A stretch of DNA of 33,120 bases from assembly GCA_028819215.1 (NCBI GenBank), contig JAPPMG010000093.1, positions 1 through 33,120 of the forward strand, in the 5' to 3' direction. The position numbers were made by a program, and so were the translations under genes. Under the pieces are notes generated by a model. The model was given only the letters and a program-made list of their open reading frames with translations. It made no database searches and had not been told where the DNA came from. Source of the DNA: Bryobacterales bacterium. Lineage in GTDB: Bacteria; Acidobacteriota; Terriglobia; Bryobacterales; UBA6623. Shown piece by piece: positions 1 to 8,854 of this stretch. Position 1 is the first letter of the stretch; every line of letters starts with the position of its first letter.

Positions 1-396
<396 letters not shown>

Positions 397-507
397 GATG
401 GCCCAAGTCTCGTCGTCGGCGTCCGCGTGGCGTTGCCGGGCCGCGAATCATACATTTGGTGCAATGGTCTACAATCGCGTCGCGACATTGCACTCGTAAC
501 AGACTTG

Positions 508-3500
508 ATGGACACTAGGGACGAGAGGACGGCTGGGACGGGTTCGCCCAAGCCTCGGTCCACTTCGTATCGCGTTGTGAGGAGTCACTGGCGGAACCTG
601 CTGACCCTGTTGTTCTTGTGGGCAGCGCTGGGGCCTGTGGCGTCGGGGCAGTCACAGCCGAACGGCCTGATTGGCGGCGTGGTGCGCCACGAGTCAGGCG
701 ATCCGGCAGGCGCCGCAACCGTCACACTGCTGCATTCGGCGAGCGGGGCCGAGATATCGTTACAAACTGACGAGGCGGGAGCGTACGAGGCCGCCGGGCT
801 GCCGAGCGGCCGCTATTCGGTTCGGGTTGAATCGAGCGGGTACGAGTCCTTTGTCCGTACCGGCGTTGACTTGGGCACCGGGCAGACATACCGTCAGGAC
901 GCGATCTTGGTGTCTGCTCTCGCAAGCGCGGAGCGGCCTGCCCCGACTGCGCTGACCGTCGCCGCGACGGCGAGCAAGGTCCGCGAAGTGAGGCTGGTTC
1001 CCGCCAAGGAAGCTGTCAGAATCAAGCGTAAGACCGGATATCTCGCTAGCACCAGCAAGCGCGGCTCGAGTGAGTTTCACGGGGCGCTGTATTCGCTAGT
1101 CGGGAACGATTCCCTGAATGCCCGCGGGTTCTTCGGCACCAAGGCGAGGCACCGAGAGAGCAATTTCGGCGCATTCGTCGGGGGGCCGTTCGTGAAGAAC
1201 AAGGCGTTCTTCAACTACCACTACGACCGGCTCGCCCTGCGCTCCGGCGCACAGTCGGGCTATGGCAATTCCACCCCCGTTCATCCGTTCCGGCTGGGCG
1301 ATTTCGGCCGCTTGGTGACTCCTAGGGTGATCGCCGCGGATGCCTTGGGCCGAACTGTTCGGCAGGGCCAGATCTTCGACCCTGCTTCCACGGCCCTGGT
1401 GCGCGGCGTGCCCGTCCGCGACCCGTTCCCCAACAACCGGATTCCGTCCGGGCACCCGCTTCGCAGCCGGGTGGCGGGCGGCGTGATCCCGCTCATGGTC
1501 AGCCCCGACCGGCCGGGAACTGAGTTCAACGTCCAAGGCAATCCGCTCGGCCCGCAGGTTTGGCGGCTCGATGCCCCCAGCCATCACTTCAGGGTCAACC
1601 ACTCCTTTAACGGCCGCGTGCGCGCCGCTGTGTTATTCAGCCGCGCGTCACATCCGGCTCTACGGGACTGCGGCGGTGTCGATGGCTGCAGGGCGCGGAG
1701 CGATCCGGTGCAGAGTCCGCACTTGAACGGCGACTACTACGGCACTGGCGTCTACGAGGACGCCACGACCCACCATCTAAGGCACCAGATCGACTGGGTG
1801 AAATCGGCTGCTGTGCTCAACCAAACCCACCTGGTCTACGACGAGTTCCATGTCCGCGGCCACTCGCTGGCCGCCGGCGCAGGGTGGCAAGGGCGGCTTT
1901 GGGGGCCGTCCGGCAACGGACTGGTCGCTACAGACGCCGGACCGCCGGCGCTGACGTTCACGGGCAACACCCGGTATTCCCCGCTGGGCAGCGAATGGGG
2001 GCGCTCAGGCTTCCTCGCGAATCACCAGTACGGCGTCGGCCACAACACGACATGGATCACTGGGCGCCACACAGTCAAGATCGGCGGCGACTTTCGGCAC
2101 CACAACTACCCGTTCCGCGGGTGGGCCAATAACGAGGCCGGCCACTTCAACTTTTCGAGGCTGCACACGGGAGGCTTCGACGAGACCGGTCACAACCTAG
2201 TCGCGACCGGCGACCCGTTCGCCTCGTTCCTGCTAGGCCAGGTCAGTTCGGCGCGCTTCCAGATTCCGGACTTTCCCACCATCACAGAGAACTTCTTCTC
2301 TTGGAGCATTGTGGACGAATACCGGCTTAGCGCGGACCTGACGATCACGATCGGGTTGCGGTTCGACTACCAGTCCGCGATTCGCGAGCGCGACGACAAC
2401 ATGTCGACGTTTGACCCGGCCGAGCCCAATCCGGGCGCGGGAGGGCGGCTGGGAGCGATGATCTTCGCCGGCGACGGGCCGGGCCGGACAGGAACGCGGA
2501 CGCTGGAATCACCGCCGCGGGACGCCTTCGGGCCGCGCATCGGAATCGCCAGGCGCATTGGCGAGCGCACCGTTGTCCGCGGTGGCTACGGTATCTATTA
2601 CTCAGGCGTGCCGCACGGTCAGTTCGACGCGGTGAACACCCTAGGATTCCGATTCCATCCCACGGCGATTGATCTGAGCAACGGACGCGAATCGGCGTTT
2701 CACTTAGATGCCGGCTTTCCGCAGGCGAACGTGGTCTTGCCGCCAGCCATAGACCCGGCGGTCGGCAACGACACATCGCCAGTGGCCGTTACTAGGGATC
2801 GTGCCACGATGGCGCGGATCCAGGAATGGTCCTTGACGATTCAGCGCCGGGCGAGCCGCGGCGTGACGGTGGACTGGTCGTACACGGGAAACCGGGGCAG
2901 CCGTCTGCTTGCCGATCGCCGGGTGCTCGGTCCGGCTGCCAACGCGAACTCTCCGGCGATTCTGACCCACGGGCCGGGAGTCCTCGGATCGCGGCTGGAT
3001 GCTAGAACGGCTGCCGAGACTGGCTTTGCCATGCCCTATTCAGGATTCAGTCGCACCGCGGTGCAGTCATTGCGTCCGTTTCCGCACATGCTCAACATCG
3101 GATACTTGAACGTGCCGGCGGGCAACAGCTTCTATCACGCGATGCGAGCCGGGCTCGAGAAGCGCTTCGCGGACGGCGCGATCTTACGGGCGATTTACAC
3201 CTGGTCCAAGCTCACCGGCATGGGAGCGGGACGGATCCACGCGGGGGACGGTTTGGGCCGGGGTCCGCAGAATCCGACCGATACCCAAGCGTTGGAGCGC
3301 GGCTTGAGTGCTCAGGACGTGCCGCACAGGATCTTAGCGGCGTTTACCCACCGCGTGCCGCTCTTTCGGGAGAAGAAGGCCGGCATTGAGGCCAAGGTGC
3401 TTGGCGGTTGGGCCGTATCTGGCAGCGTAAACGTCGCTTCCGGCACACCTGTGAATGTCGTGATGGCCAATGACCTCGAACCGTTCCTGTTCAACGGGCA

Positions 3501-3867
3501 GAAGCGCCCCGACATCGTCAGCAACAGCGTGCGAATCGACCACGGCGACTCGTTCGATGCGGCGTCCGACCGGGTATTCGACCGGTCCGCGTTCGCGGAC
3601 CCGGGGCCCTTGCGGTTCGGGAGCGCTTCGCGCACCATGAACTTCGTGAGGGGCTTCAGCCATATCGCCGAGAATCTCAGCTTGTTCAAGGACACGTGGA
3701 TCAACCAGAAGTTCAAGGTCAGATTCGAGACTCAGCTAGCCAACGTGTTCAACAGAACAGTGTTCTGCGATCCGAATCGCAACTGGAGCGCCGCTTCGTT
3801 CGGACAGGCATTTTCGCAGTGCAACCAGCCGCGCAGGGTGCAGTTCGGGCTGCGCTTTGACTTCTAG
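508..3867 (+). CDS. Oar-like TonB-dependent receptor with carboxypeptidase-regulatory N-terminal domain
   Basis: This is a large outer-membrane protein of about 1119 residues. A hydrophobic signal segment (about residues 31-46, ending ASGQ) is followed by a carboxypeptidase-regulatory-like (Ig-fold) domain at about 50-137. Then come barrel motifs typical of acidobacterial TonB receptors (SSEFHGALYS, NDSLNARGFF, FGAFVGGPFVKNKAFF), and the C-terminus ends in aromatic FDF, as barrel proteins do. Family members import substrates with energy from TonB-ExbB-ExbD; the substrate cannot be read from the sequence. The plug region normally expected before the FHG motif seems to be missing or strongly shortened. 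The start is uncertain: ATG 508 is used, GTG 577 would place the signal peptide nearer the N-terminus, and an in-frame upstream ATG at 427 seems too far out. No clear ribosome site precedes any of them. A TACAAT box lies at 470-475. Confidence 0.85.
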   Translation: MDTRDERTAGTGSPKPRSTSYRVVRSHWRNLLTLLFLWAALGPVASGQSQPNGLIGGVVRHESGDPAGAATVTLLHSASGAEISLQTDEAGAYEAAGLPSGRYSVRVESSGYESFVRTGVDLGTGQTYRQDAILVSALASAERPAPTALTVAATASKVREVRLVPAKEAVRIKRKTGYLASTSKRGSSEFHGALYSLVGNDSLNARGFFGTKARHRESNFGAFVGGPFVKNKAFFNYHYDRLALRSGAQSGYGNSTPVHPFRLGDFGRLVTPRVIAADALGRTVRQGQIFDPASTALVRGVPVRDPFPNNRIPSGHPLRSRVAGGVIPLMVSPDRPGTEFNVQGNPLGPQVWRLDAPSHHFRVNHSFNGRVRAAVLFSRASHPALRDCGGVDGCRARSDPVQSPHLNGDYYGTGVYEDATTHHLRHQIDWVKSAAVLNQTHLVYDEFHVRGHSLAAGAGWQGRLWGPSGNGLVATDAGPPALTFTGNTRYSPLGSEWGRSGFLANHQYGVGHNTTWITGRHTVKIGGDFRHHNYPFRGWANNEAGHFNFSRLHTGGFDETGHNLVATGDPFASFLLGQVSSARFQIPDFPTITENFFSWSIVDEYRLSADLTITIGLRFDYQSAIRERDDNMSTFDPAEPNPGAGGRLGAMIFAGDGPGRTGTRTLESPPRDAFGPRIGIARRIGERTVVRGGYGIYYSGVPHGQFDAVNTLGFRFHPTAIDLSNGRESAFHLDAGFPQANVVLPPAIDPAVGNDTSPVAVTRDRATMARIQEWSLTIQRRASRGVTVDWSYTGNRGSRLLADRRVLGPAANANSPAILTHGPGVLGSRLDARTAAETGFAMPYSGFSRTAVQSLRPFPHMLNIGYLNVPAGNSFYHAMRAGLEKRFADGAILRAIYTWSKLTGMGAGRIHAGDGLGRGPQNPTDTQALERGLSAQDVPHRILAAFTHRVPLFREKKAGIEAKVLGGWAVSGSVNVASGTPVNVVMANDLEPFLFNGQKRPDIVSNSVRIDHGDSFDAASDRVFDRSAFADPGPLRFGSASRTMNFVRGFSHIAENLSLFKDTWINQKFKVRFETQLANVFNRTVFCDPNRNWSAASFGQAFSQCNQPRRVQFGLRFDF

Positions 3868-4201
3868 CGGGATCGAGCCCCATGTCGGCCGCCCTTGAAG
3901 CGGCGAGGCTTTGGGCTGTCCCAAAACCGCCGGCGAGCCACAGTCGGACTGCGCGCTAAGGCCGAAGCCGGCACCAACCTGTCTCGAGTAGTCAGATTCT
4001 CTAGCACCCGTCGCCCTGGCAGGCAGCGCCGCGGTCTAGGTGGCAGCCCGATGAATTCATGGATCCTGACGGGGAACCAGCAGCCGGCGCGAGGAATGCA
4101 TGCCGCATGAAGCGCAAGCGATCCTCTGCTATACTTCATGCGCCAACCGCCCCTCAGGGCAGGGAAGCTGGGCCTTGGGTGCGGGCAGTGAGGTCACAGC
4201 A
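3868..4201. other. Intergenic region between the TonB receptor and VWFA genes
   Basis: This stretch of about 330 bases has no convincing coding frame on either strand. Just after the receptor stop is a weak hairpin (GCCGC at 3888-3892 with GCGGC at 3900-3904, loop of 7) without a T-run. Towards the end lie a TATACT box (4130-4135) and a GAGGT ribosome site (4190-4194) for the next gene. Nothing else is recognised. Confidence 0.5.
4130..4135 (+). promoter_or_regulatory. Possible -10 box (TATACT) for the VWFA gene
   Basis: TATACT matches five of six positions of the sigma-70 -10 consensus. It lies 66 bases before the chosen ATG, giving a leader of about 60 bases that includes the GAGGT ribosome site. 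No good -35 hexamer is visible at 17 bases. Confidence 0.35.
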
Positions 4202-5332
4202 ATGCTCAAGCACACGCCAATCCTTCTCGCAATGCTGGCGGTCGCACCCTTCGCGGCCGCGCAGGCTCCTGCGGGCGGGGAAGACAATCCGGGCCTGATT
4301 ATCAGGGCGGAGACGAACCTCGTGGTGGTTCCTCTGCATGTCTACCAGAAAAAATCGTCGGTCAATGGCCTCGGGCGCGAGGCATTTCAGCTCTTCGAGG
4401 ATGGCGTGCCGCAAGAGATCGCATTCGTCGAGGGGCCTCCAGCGGAGGGCGAGGCTAGAGAGGCGAGGTCGGTGCCCACCGAGATCATCTTCCTGATCGA
4501 TTTCAGCTACAGCGTCATGACACCGGGGCTGCTGGACTTCAACACCATCCGCAGCACCATGCTGGAAGGCCTCAGAAAGGATGTTCAGCTATCGGTCTAC
4601 GGCTTCGCGAGCAAGCTGAAGATCTTCACCGGTCCTACCCGCGATCTCGCCAAGCTCCAGAAGGCGCTGGAGCAGTCCATCGCCTCGGAGGCGGGAGGAA
4701 GCCGCGTCTACGAAGCAATCATGCAGACAGCCCGCCATGCGGCGAACCGAGGCGGGAACGTGTCGCGGATGATGGTCGTCTTCTCCGACGGCCTCAGCAC
4801 GACGAACCTCGATCCGGAATTGGTGGTCCGCTCGGCAAACGCTTTTGGGATTCCCATCTATCCTGTCGTGCTCGGGCACGAGCGCATTAAAAAGCGCTCA
4901 CAAGGGCTGGTCAGCGGTGTCGGTGTGGGTCTCAGAGCGGGAACGACAGAGCACCGCCAGCCGAACCCCGCAGGTCTGGGAGGCGGCAACGAGCAGGGCG
5001 CCCGGCCGGGAGAGCCGCAGTTCGGCCCGAGGGCCAATCCGGTACCGGCCCTGAATCGGCAATCGAACGCACGAAATCAGGAAGTGCTCCAGCAAGTGTT
5101 TGCCGAGATCGGCCCGAAGACGGGCGGACGCAGCTATGACCTGCCCGTCCTCAACAACAAGGTCATTCGCGAAATCCTCGGCTCTCTCTCGACGCTAGCC
5201 GAGACAGAGTACGTAGTAGGCTACTATCCAAAGTCAACGGACGCAGAACTCCAAGCCCACGCCGTTGAGGTGCGCTTGGCAAGCGACGAGATCGGCAAGC
5301 TCTATGGCGGGCGGCGCTTCGTCGTTCACTGA
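4202..5332 (+). CDS. Secreted von Willebrand factor A protein (VWFA-related Acidobacterial domain family)
   Basis: The protein has about 376 residues. ATG 4202 is chosen because GAGGT lies 7 bases upstream and the product then begins with a clear signal peptide (hydrophobic 5-20, ending AAAQ). An upstream ATG at 4100 would add an unlikely N-terminus. A short beta-rich segment (about 30-80, with NLVVVPLHVY) precedes the A domain. The metal-binding MIDAS motif is intact, DFSYS with D100, S102 and S104; a further SDG is near residue 195. Next is a Gly/Pro/Asn-rich insertion (about 240-300), then the C-terminal part with ETEYVVGYYP. This order is typical of a family that is strongly expanded in Acidobacteriota, of unknown function, with a presumed role in metal-dependent protein binding at the cell surface or in the periplasm. 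It lies downstream of the TonB receptor on the same strand but 334 bases away with its own -10-like box, so it is probably a separate unit. Confidence 0.85.
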   Translation: MLKHTPILLAMLAVAPFAAAQAPAGGEDNPGLIIRAETNLVVVPLHVYQKKSSVNGLGREAFQLFEDGVPQEIAFVEGPPAEGEAREARSVPTEIIFLIDFSYSVMTPGLLDFNTIRSTMLEGLRKDVQLSVYGFASKLKIFTGPTRDLAKLQKALEQSIASEAGGSRVYEAIMQTARHAANRGGNVSRMMVVFSDGLSTTNLDPELVVRSANAFGIPIYPVVLGHERIKKRSQGLVSGVGVGLRAGTTEHRQPNPAGLGGGNEQGARPGEPQFGPRANPVPALNRQSNARNQEVLQQVFAEIGPKTGGRSYDLPVLNNKVIREILGSLSTLAETEYVVGYYPKSTDAELQAHAVEVRLASDEIGKLYGGRRFVVH

Positions 5333-5667
5333 GGCTCGCGCACGGGCGCAGCGGGTAAGGGTAACGCTGCCGGGAGGGGCTTCCCGGCTAACGCAGCGTC
5401 GCGCCAAGGGCGATCATCGCCAGCACGCTTCCGTACTCCGGTTCTGTGACACGCGTGACGCAGAGCTGCCCGCGCGCCAAGAGCTGCGATTGCGTTGTCC
5501 GCGCCTACCCATTGATCCGCTTGATGTTGTCGAGGAACAGACGCCGCGGTAGCGCCAGCCGCCAGCTGCCATGCCTCCAATCGTCAGCTGTGTGACTGAA
5601 GCCGAAGCGGCCTCTCTCGCGGCGCTCGTCCTTGGAGCGGCCTTGGCCCCGATGCACGGGCAGGCGA
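5333..5667. other. Intergenic region between convergent genes, possible decayed coding sequence
   Basis: About 335 bases separate the VWFA gene from the end of leuS. The hairpin at 5369-5388 is the clearest element. The reading frames here are full of stops or low complexity. On the minus strand, between two stops (about 5390-5500), one open stretch ends in TEPEYGSVLAMIALGATLR. That faintly resembles the end of a PEP-CTERM sorting signal but lacks the usual basic tail. No start codon or ribosome site supports a gene. Confidence 0.35.
5369..5388. terminator. Hairpin between convergent VWFA and leuS genes
   Basis: GCCGGGA (5369-5375) pairs perfectly with TCCCGGC (5382-5388) around a 6-base loop. 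An alternative pairing joins ACGCTGC (5364-5370) with GCAGCGT (5393-5399). No T-run follows on either strand, so it is only a candidate bidirectional terminator, supported by its position 36 bases after the VWFA stop. Confidence 0.4.
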
Positions 5668-8112
5668 TCAATTCACCACGAAGTTGACCAAGCGATCGGG
5701 GACTTCGATCACTTTGAGGACCGTCTTGCCCTGCAGCAGCGTGCGGATGCGCTCCAGTTCGCGGGCCCGCTCCGAGAGCTGCTCCTTGGGCAGGCCTTTC
5801 GGCACGCTCAGCCTGTCCCGCAGCTTTCCGTTCACCTGTACGACCACCTGAACGCTGTCCTCCGCCGCAAGCGCCTCATCCACCGACGGCCAAGGGGCGT
5901 CTAGCACCGGAGCTGCCTGCCCAAGCCGCTCCCACAGCTCTTCGGCGAGATGTGGCGAGAATGGGCTCAGCAGCCGTGTCAGGCCTCGCAGCACCTCCTG
6001 CATGACTCCTGCCGAGAGCTGCGATTCGCGGTCGTACAGCTCGTTGGTCAGCTCCATGATCGAGGCGATGGAGGTGTTGAAGTGCCAGCGCGTATCGAAA
6101 TCGCGCGTGACGCGTCCGATCGTCTGGTGGAGCTTGCGCAGGACCGCGCGATCAGCCTCGTTCCCGGACTCGCTGCTGGCCGCAACCTCCCCGTTGGCAT
6201 TGCGGTCGACGATGCGATAGACGCGGGAAAGGAAGCGCCACATGCCCTCCACGCCCTCGTCCTGCCAGTCCAGATCGCGATCCGGCGGCGCGGCGAACAG
6301 CGAAAACATGCGAGCAGTGTCGGAGCCGTATTTTTCAACCAGATCCTCGGGGCTGACCACGTTGCCCAGGTTCTTTGACATCTTGCGGCCATCGCGGATA
6401 ACCATGCCCTGAGTGAACAGGCGGCTGACCGGCTCGTCCCAGTCGATCAGGCCCAGATCGCGCATCACTTTGGTGAAAAAACGGCAGTAGATCAGGTGCA
6501 GCACGGCATGTTCGACGCCGCCGATGTACTGGTCGATAGGAAACCACGACCGGGCCCTGTCCGGGCTGTACGGCGCGGATCCGTTGCGGGCGTCGGTATA
6601 GCGGTAGAAATACCAGCTGGAGTCCACAAAGGTATCCATCGTGTCTGACTCGCGCTCGGCCTTGCCGCCGCACTTGGGACAGTCAACGTTCAGGAATTCC
6701 GCGACGCTACGCAGGGGCGATTCGCCCGTACCGGTGAGGGCCACGTTGTCGGGAAGAAGCACGGGAAGATCCTCGTCCGGCACGGGCACCAAGCCGCAGG
6801 CCGGGCACAAGATGATCGGGATCGGCGTGCCCCAATAGCGCTGTCGCGACACGCCCCAGTCGCGCAGGCGGAAGGTCACTGCGGCCTTTCCGAAGCATCG
6901 GGCTTCCGCATGTGCGCTCATGCGCTCGATGGCCTCGTGGCTGGGCAAGCCGCTGAATTGGCCTGAGTTTTCCAAGATGCCGTAGCCTGCGAACGCTTCG
7001 GTCATCGCGCGCTCCGAGGCGAGTTCGCCATCGGTCGGGCGTATCACGGGAGCGACCGGGATGCCGTGCTTGCGGCAGAACTCAAAGTCCCTCTGGTCGT
7101 GGGCCGGCACGGCCATGATCGCGCCCGTACCGTAGCTCATGACAACGAAGTTGCCCACCCAAATCGGCACGTCCGGGCCGCCGTACGGGTTCACCGCGTA
7201 GCGTCCCGTGAAGAAGCCGACCTTTTCGAGGTCGTCAGGGCTCTGCGTCGCCGCTTCCGTCGCCAGTTTCTGGCCTTCCTCCCCGAGGCCGAATTCGGCC
7301 ACCAGCGGGTGGAGCGGGGCCAAGATCACGCAGGTTGCACCAAATATCGTGTCAACCCGCGTCGTGAACACGCGAATCGGCTGGCCGGTGTCCTTGACGG
7401 AGAAATCCACCTCCGTACCGACGGAGCGACCGATCCAGTTGCGCTGCATCGTCAACACGCGCTCGGGCCACCCGCCGGCCAGCTCTTCCAACGATTGGAG
7501 TAGTTCGTCCGAGTAGGCGGTCGTACGGAAGAACCACTGGTCGCGCTCTTGCAACTCGACTTGCGTGTCTTCGTGGCGCCAGCAGCAGCCGTCTACGACC
7601 TGCTCGTTGGCCAGCACTGTGGCGCAAGCGGGGCACCAGTTCACAGTGGCCTGCTTGCGATAGGCGAGGCCTTTCTCCCACATGCGCAGGAAGAACCACT
7701 GGTTCCAGCGATAGTAGTCCGGCTCGCAGCTGGACATTTCGCAGTCCCAGTCGTAGCTGAAGCCGAACGTGCTTAGCTGCCGCTTCATGGCCGCGATGTT
7801 CGCGCGGGTCCACGAGCGCGGGTCGCGTTTGTTCTTGATGGCGGCGTTTTCGGCTGGCAGGCCGAACGAGTCCCAGCCCATGGGATGCAGGACGCGGAAT
7901 CCCTGCATGCGCTTGTAGCGAGCTAGGGCGTCTCCGATCGCGTAGTTGCGCACGTGGCCCATGTGCAGTACCCCCGACGGGTACGGCAGCATTTCCAAGA
8001 CGTAGTACTTGGGCTTGTCGGGGTCATCCGAAGTCCGATATACGGCATTTTGGTTCCAGAACCGCTGCCACTTCGGTTCGATTTCGCGCGGGCTGTAGGG
8101 TTTAGCCTGCAT
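5668..8112 (-). CDS. leuS: Leucyl-tRNA synthetase
   Basis: This cytoplasmic class I synthetase of 814 residues charges tRNA-Leu. The catalytic domain has the HIGH-type motif HMGH (residues 50-53) within YPSGVLHMGHVRNY. The CP1 editing insertion follows, with the threonine-rich TTRVDTIFGAT motif. A CPAC/CPKCGG region suggests zinc binding. The KMSKS loop reads KMSKN at 577-581. The C-terminal part contains the anticodon-binding helices and the small terminal domain (VQVVVQVNGKLRD and following). The length is normal for bacterial LeuRS. The N-terminus agrees with the usual family beginning (Y-x-P-x-x-I-E-x-K-W-Q). There is no ribosome site before ATG 8112, but TAACCT ends 6 bases upstream, which would fit a leaderless mRNA. 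It is a lone gene, convergent with the VWFA gene. Confidence 0.97.
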   Translation of the reverse strand: MQAKPYSPREIEPKWQRFWNQNAVYRTSDDPDKPKYYVLEMLPYPSGVLHMGHVRNYAIGDALARYKRMQGFRVLHPMGWDSFGLPAENAAIKNKRDPRSWTRANIAAMKRQLSTFGFSYDWDCEMSSCEPDYYRWNQWFFLRMWEKGLAYRKQATVNWCPACATVLANEQVVDGCCWRHEDTQVELQERDQWFFRTTAYSDELLQSLEELAGGWPERVLTMQRNWIGRSVGTEVDFSVKDTGQPIRVFTTRVDTIFGATCVILAPLHPLVAEFGLGEEGQKLATEAATQSPDDLEKVGFFTGRYAVNPYGGPDVPIWVGNFVVMSYGTGAIMAVPAHDQRDFEFCRKHGIPVAPVIRPTDGELASERAMTEAFAGYGILENSGQFSGLPSHEAIERMSAHAEARCFGKAAVTFRLRDWGVSRQRYWGTPIPIILCPACGLVPVPDEDLPVLLPDNVALTGTGESPLRSVAEFLNVDCPKCGGKAERESDTMDTFVDSSWYFYRYTDARNGSAPYSPDRARSWFPIDQYIGGVEHAVLHLIYCRFFTKVMRDLGLIDWDEPVSRLFTQGMVIRDGRKMSKNLGNVVSPEDLVEKYGSDTARMFSLFAAPPDRDLDWQDEGVEGMWRFLSRVYRIVDRNANGEVAASSESGNEADRAVLRKLHQTIGRVTRDFDTRWHFNTSIASIMELTNELYDRESQLSAGVMQEVLRGLTRLLSPFSPHLAEELWERLGQAAPVLDAPWPSVDEALAAEDSVQVVVQVNGKLRDRLSVPKGLPKEQLSERARELERIRTLLQGKTVLKVIEVPDRLVNFVVN

Positions 8113-8118
8113 CTATTC

Positions 8119-8124
8119 AGGTTA
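8119..8124 (-). promoter_or_regulatory. Possible -10 box (TAACCT) giving leaderless leuS mRNA
   Basis: Read on the minus strand, TAACCT is followed by six bases and then the leuS ATG. With usual -10 geometry the first transcribed base would be the A of the start codon. There is no Shine-Dalgarno sequence in between. The match to TATAAT is moderate. Confidence 0.35.
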
Positions 8125-8242
8125 GCGGTCTTGGCTGGGCTGGGGTTGAGCTGCGCAAAAGCGTCGACGGCACTGAAATAATGGTCGGACGGACGCGTGC
8201 TCGGTAGTTCGCCGCGTAAGCGCAGGGAGTTTCCCGAATCCC

Positions 8243-8761
8243 ATGGCTGAGGTGCATCGCCAATCGACTGCGACCTCAATGAGGCTGCGGGATGTTACAG
8301 CGGAGGATCTGGAGGCCGTATGGCGCATCAACGAGCGGTCCGTGCCAGCAGTCAACAGCCTCTCGCGGGAGCGGCTGCAGCGATTCGCACAGGAGGCCGA
8401 GTATTTCCGAGTAGCCGAGTGCTGCTCCCAGATCGCAGGTTTCCTGCTTTGTCTGGCGCCGGAAGCCGACTACGACAGCCCGAACTTCCGGTGGTTGAAT
8501 GAACGCTACGACAGGTTTCTGTATGTCGACCGAGTGGCTGTGGACAAGAGCTTCCATGGGCGCGGCATCGCCCGCGCCCTGTATTTGGACGCTGCTGGAA
8601 CGGTCCCAGACCGTTTCCGGACAATCGCGTGCGAGGTCAACCTGAGGCCTCGGAACGATGCTTCACTCAAGTTTCACGAGCGGCTCGGGTTCCGGCCCGT
8701 GGGCACTCGTGACCACGGATACGTCGAGGTGCAGTACATGGTGCGGGATCTGCCGTTCTAA
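8243..8761 (+). CDS. GNAT-family N-acetyltransferase
   Basis: A 172-residue cytoplasmic protein with the GNAT fold, which transfers an acetyl group from acetyl-CoA to an amine; the acceptor is unknown. Acetyl-CoA binding motif A is visible as YVDRVAVDKSFHGRGIARAL (about residues 93-112), with the pyrophosphate loop HGRGIA. The later CEVN and FHERLGFRPVGT segments are the usual motif B region. The start could be ATG 8243 or ATG 8279 (MRLRDVTAED), which is closer to the usual family beginning. AGGGAG at 8223-8228 is too far from either to decide. It is divergent from leuS and convergent with the ThuA-like gene. Confidence 0.85.
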   Translation: MAEVHRQSTATSMRLRDVTAEDLEAVWRINERSVPAVNSLSRERLQRFAQEAEYFRVAECCSQIAGFLLCLAPEADYDSPNFRWLNERYDRFLYVDRVAVDKSFHGRGIARALYLDAAGTVPDRFRTIACEVNLRPRNDASLKFHERLGFRPVGTRDHGYVEVQYMVRDLPF

Positions 8762-8854
8762 CGAGGCACAGCGCGGGGTCTTTGGAATAGGTACTTACGT
8801 GGACGGAGGGCAATCAATCCACCCCACAGACCGGTCTTCTATCGCCTTGCCGTG

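Noticed and set aside
433..475. Full sigma-70 promoter (TTGCCG with TACAAT) for the TonB receptor
   Set aside because: The gap between the two hexamers is 31 bases, far from the normal 17; only the TACAAT box is mentioned with the gene.
5326..5580. Minus-strand frame of 84 codons behind leuS, considered as an lptE-like gene
   Set aside because: No lipoprotein signal, no similarity to LptE, and it overlaps the end of the VWFA gene.
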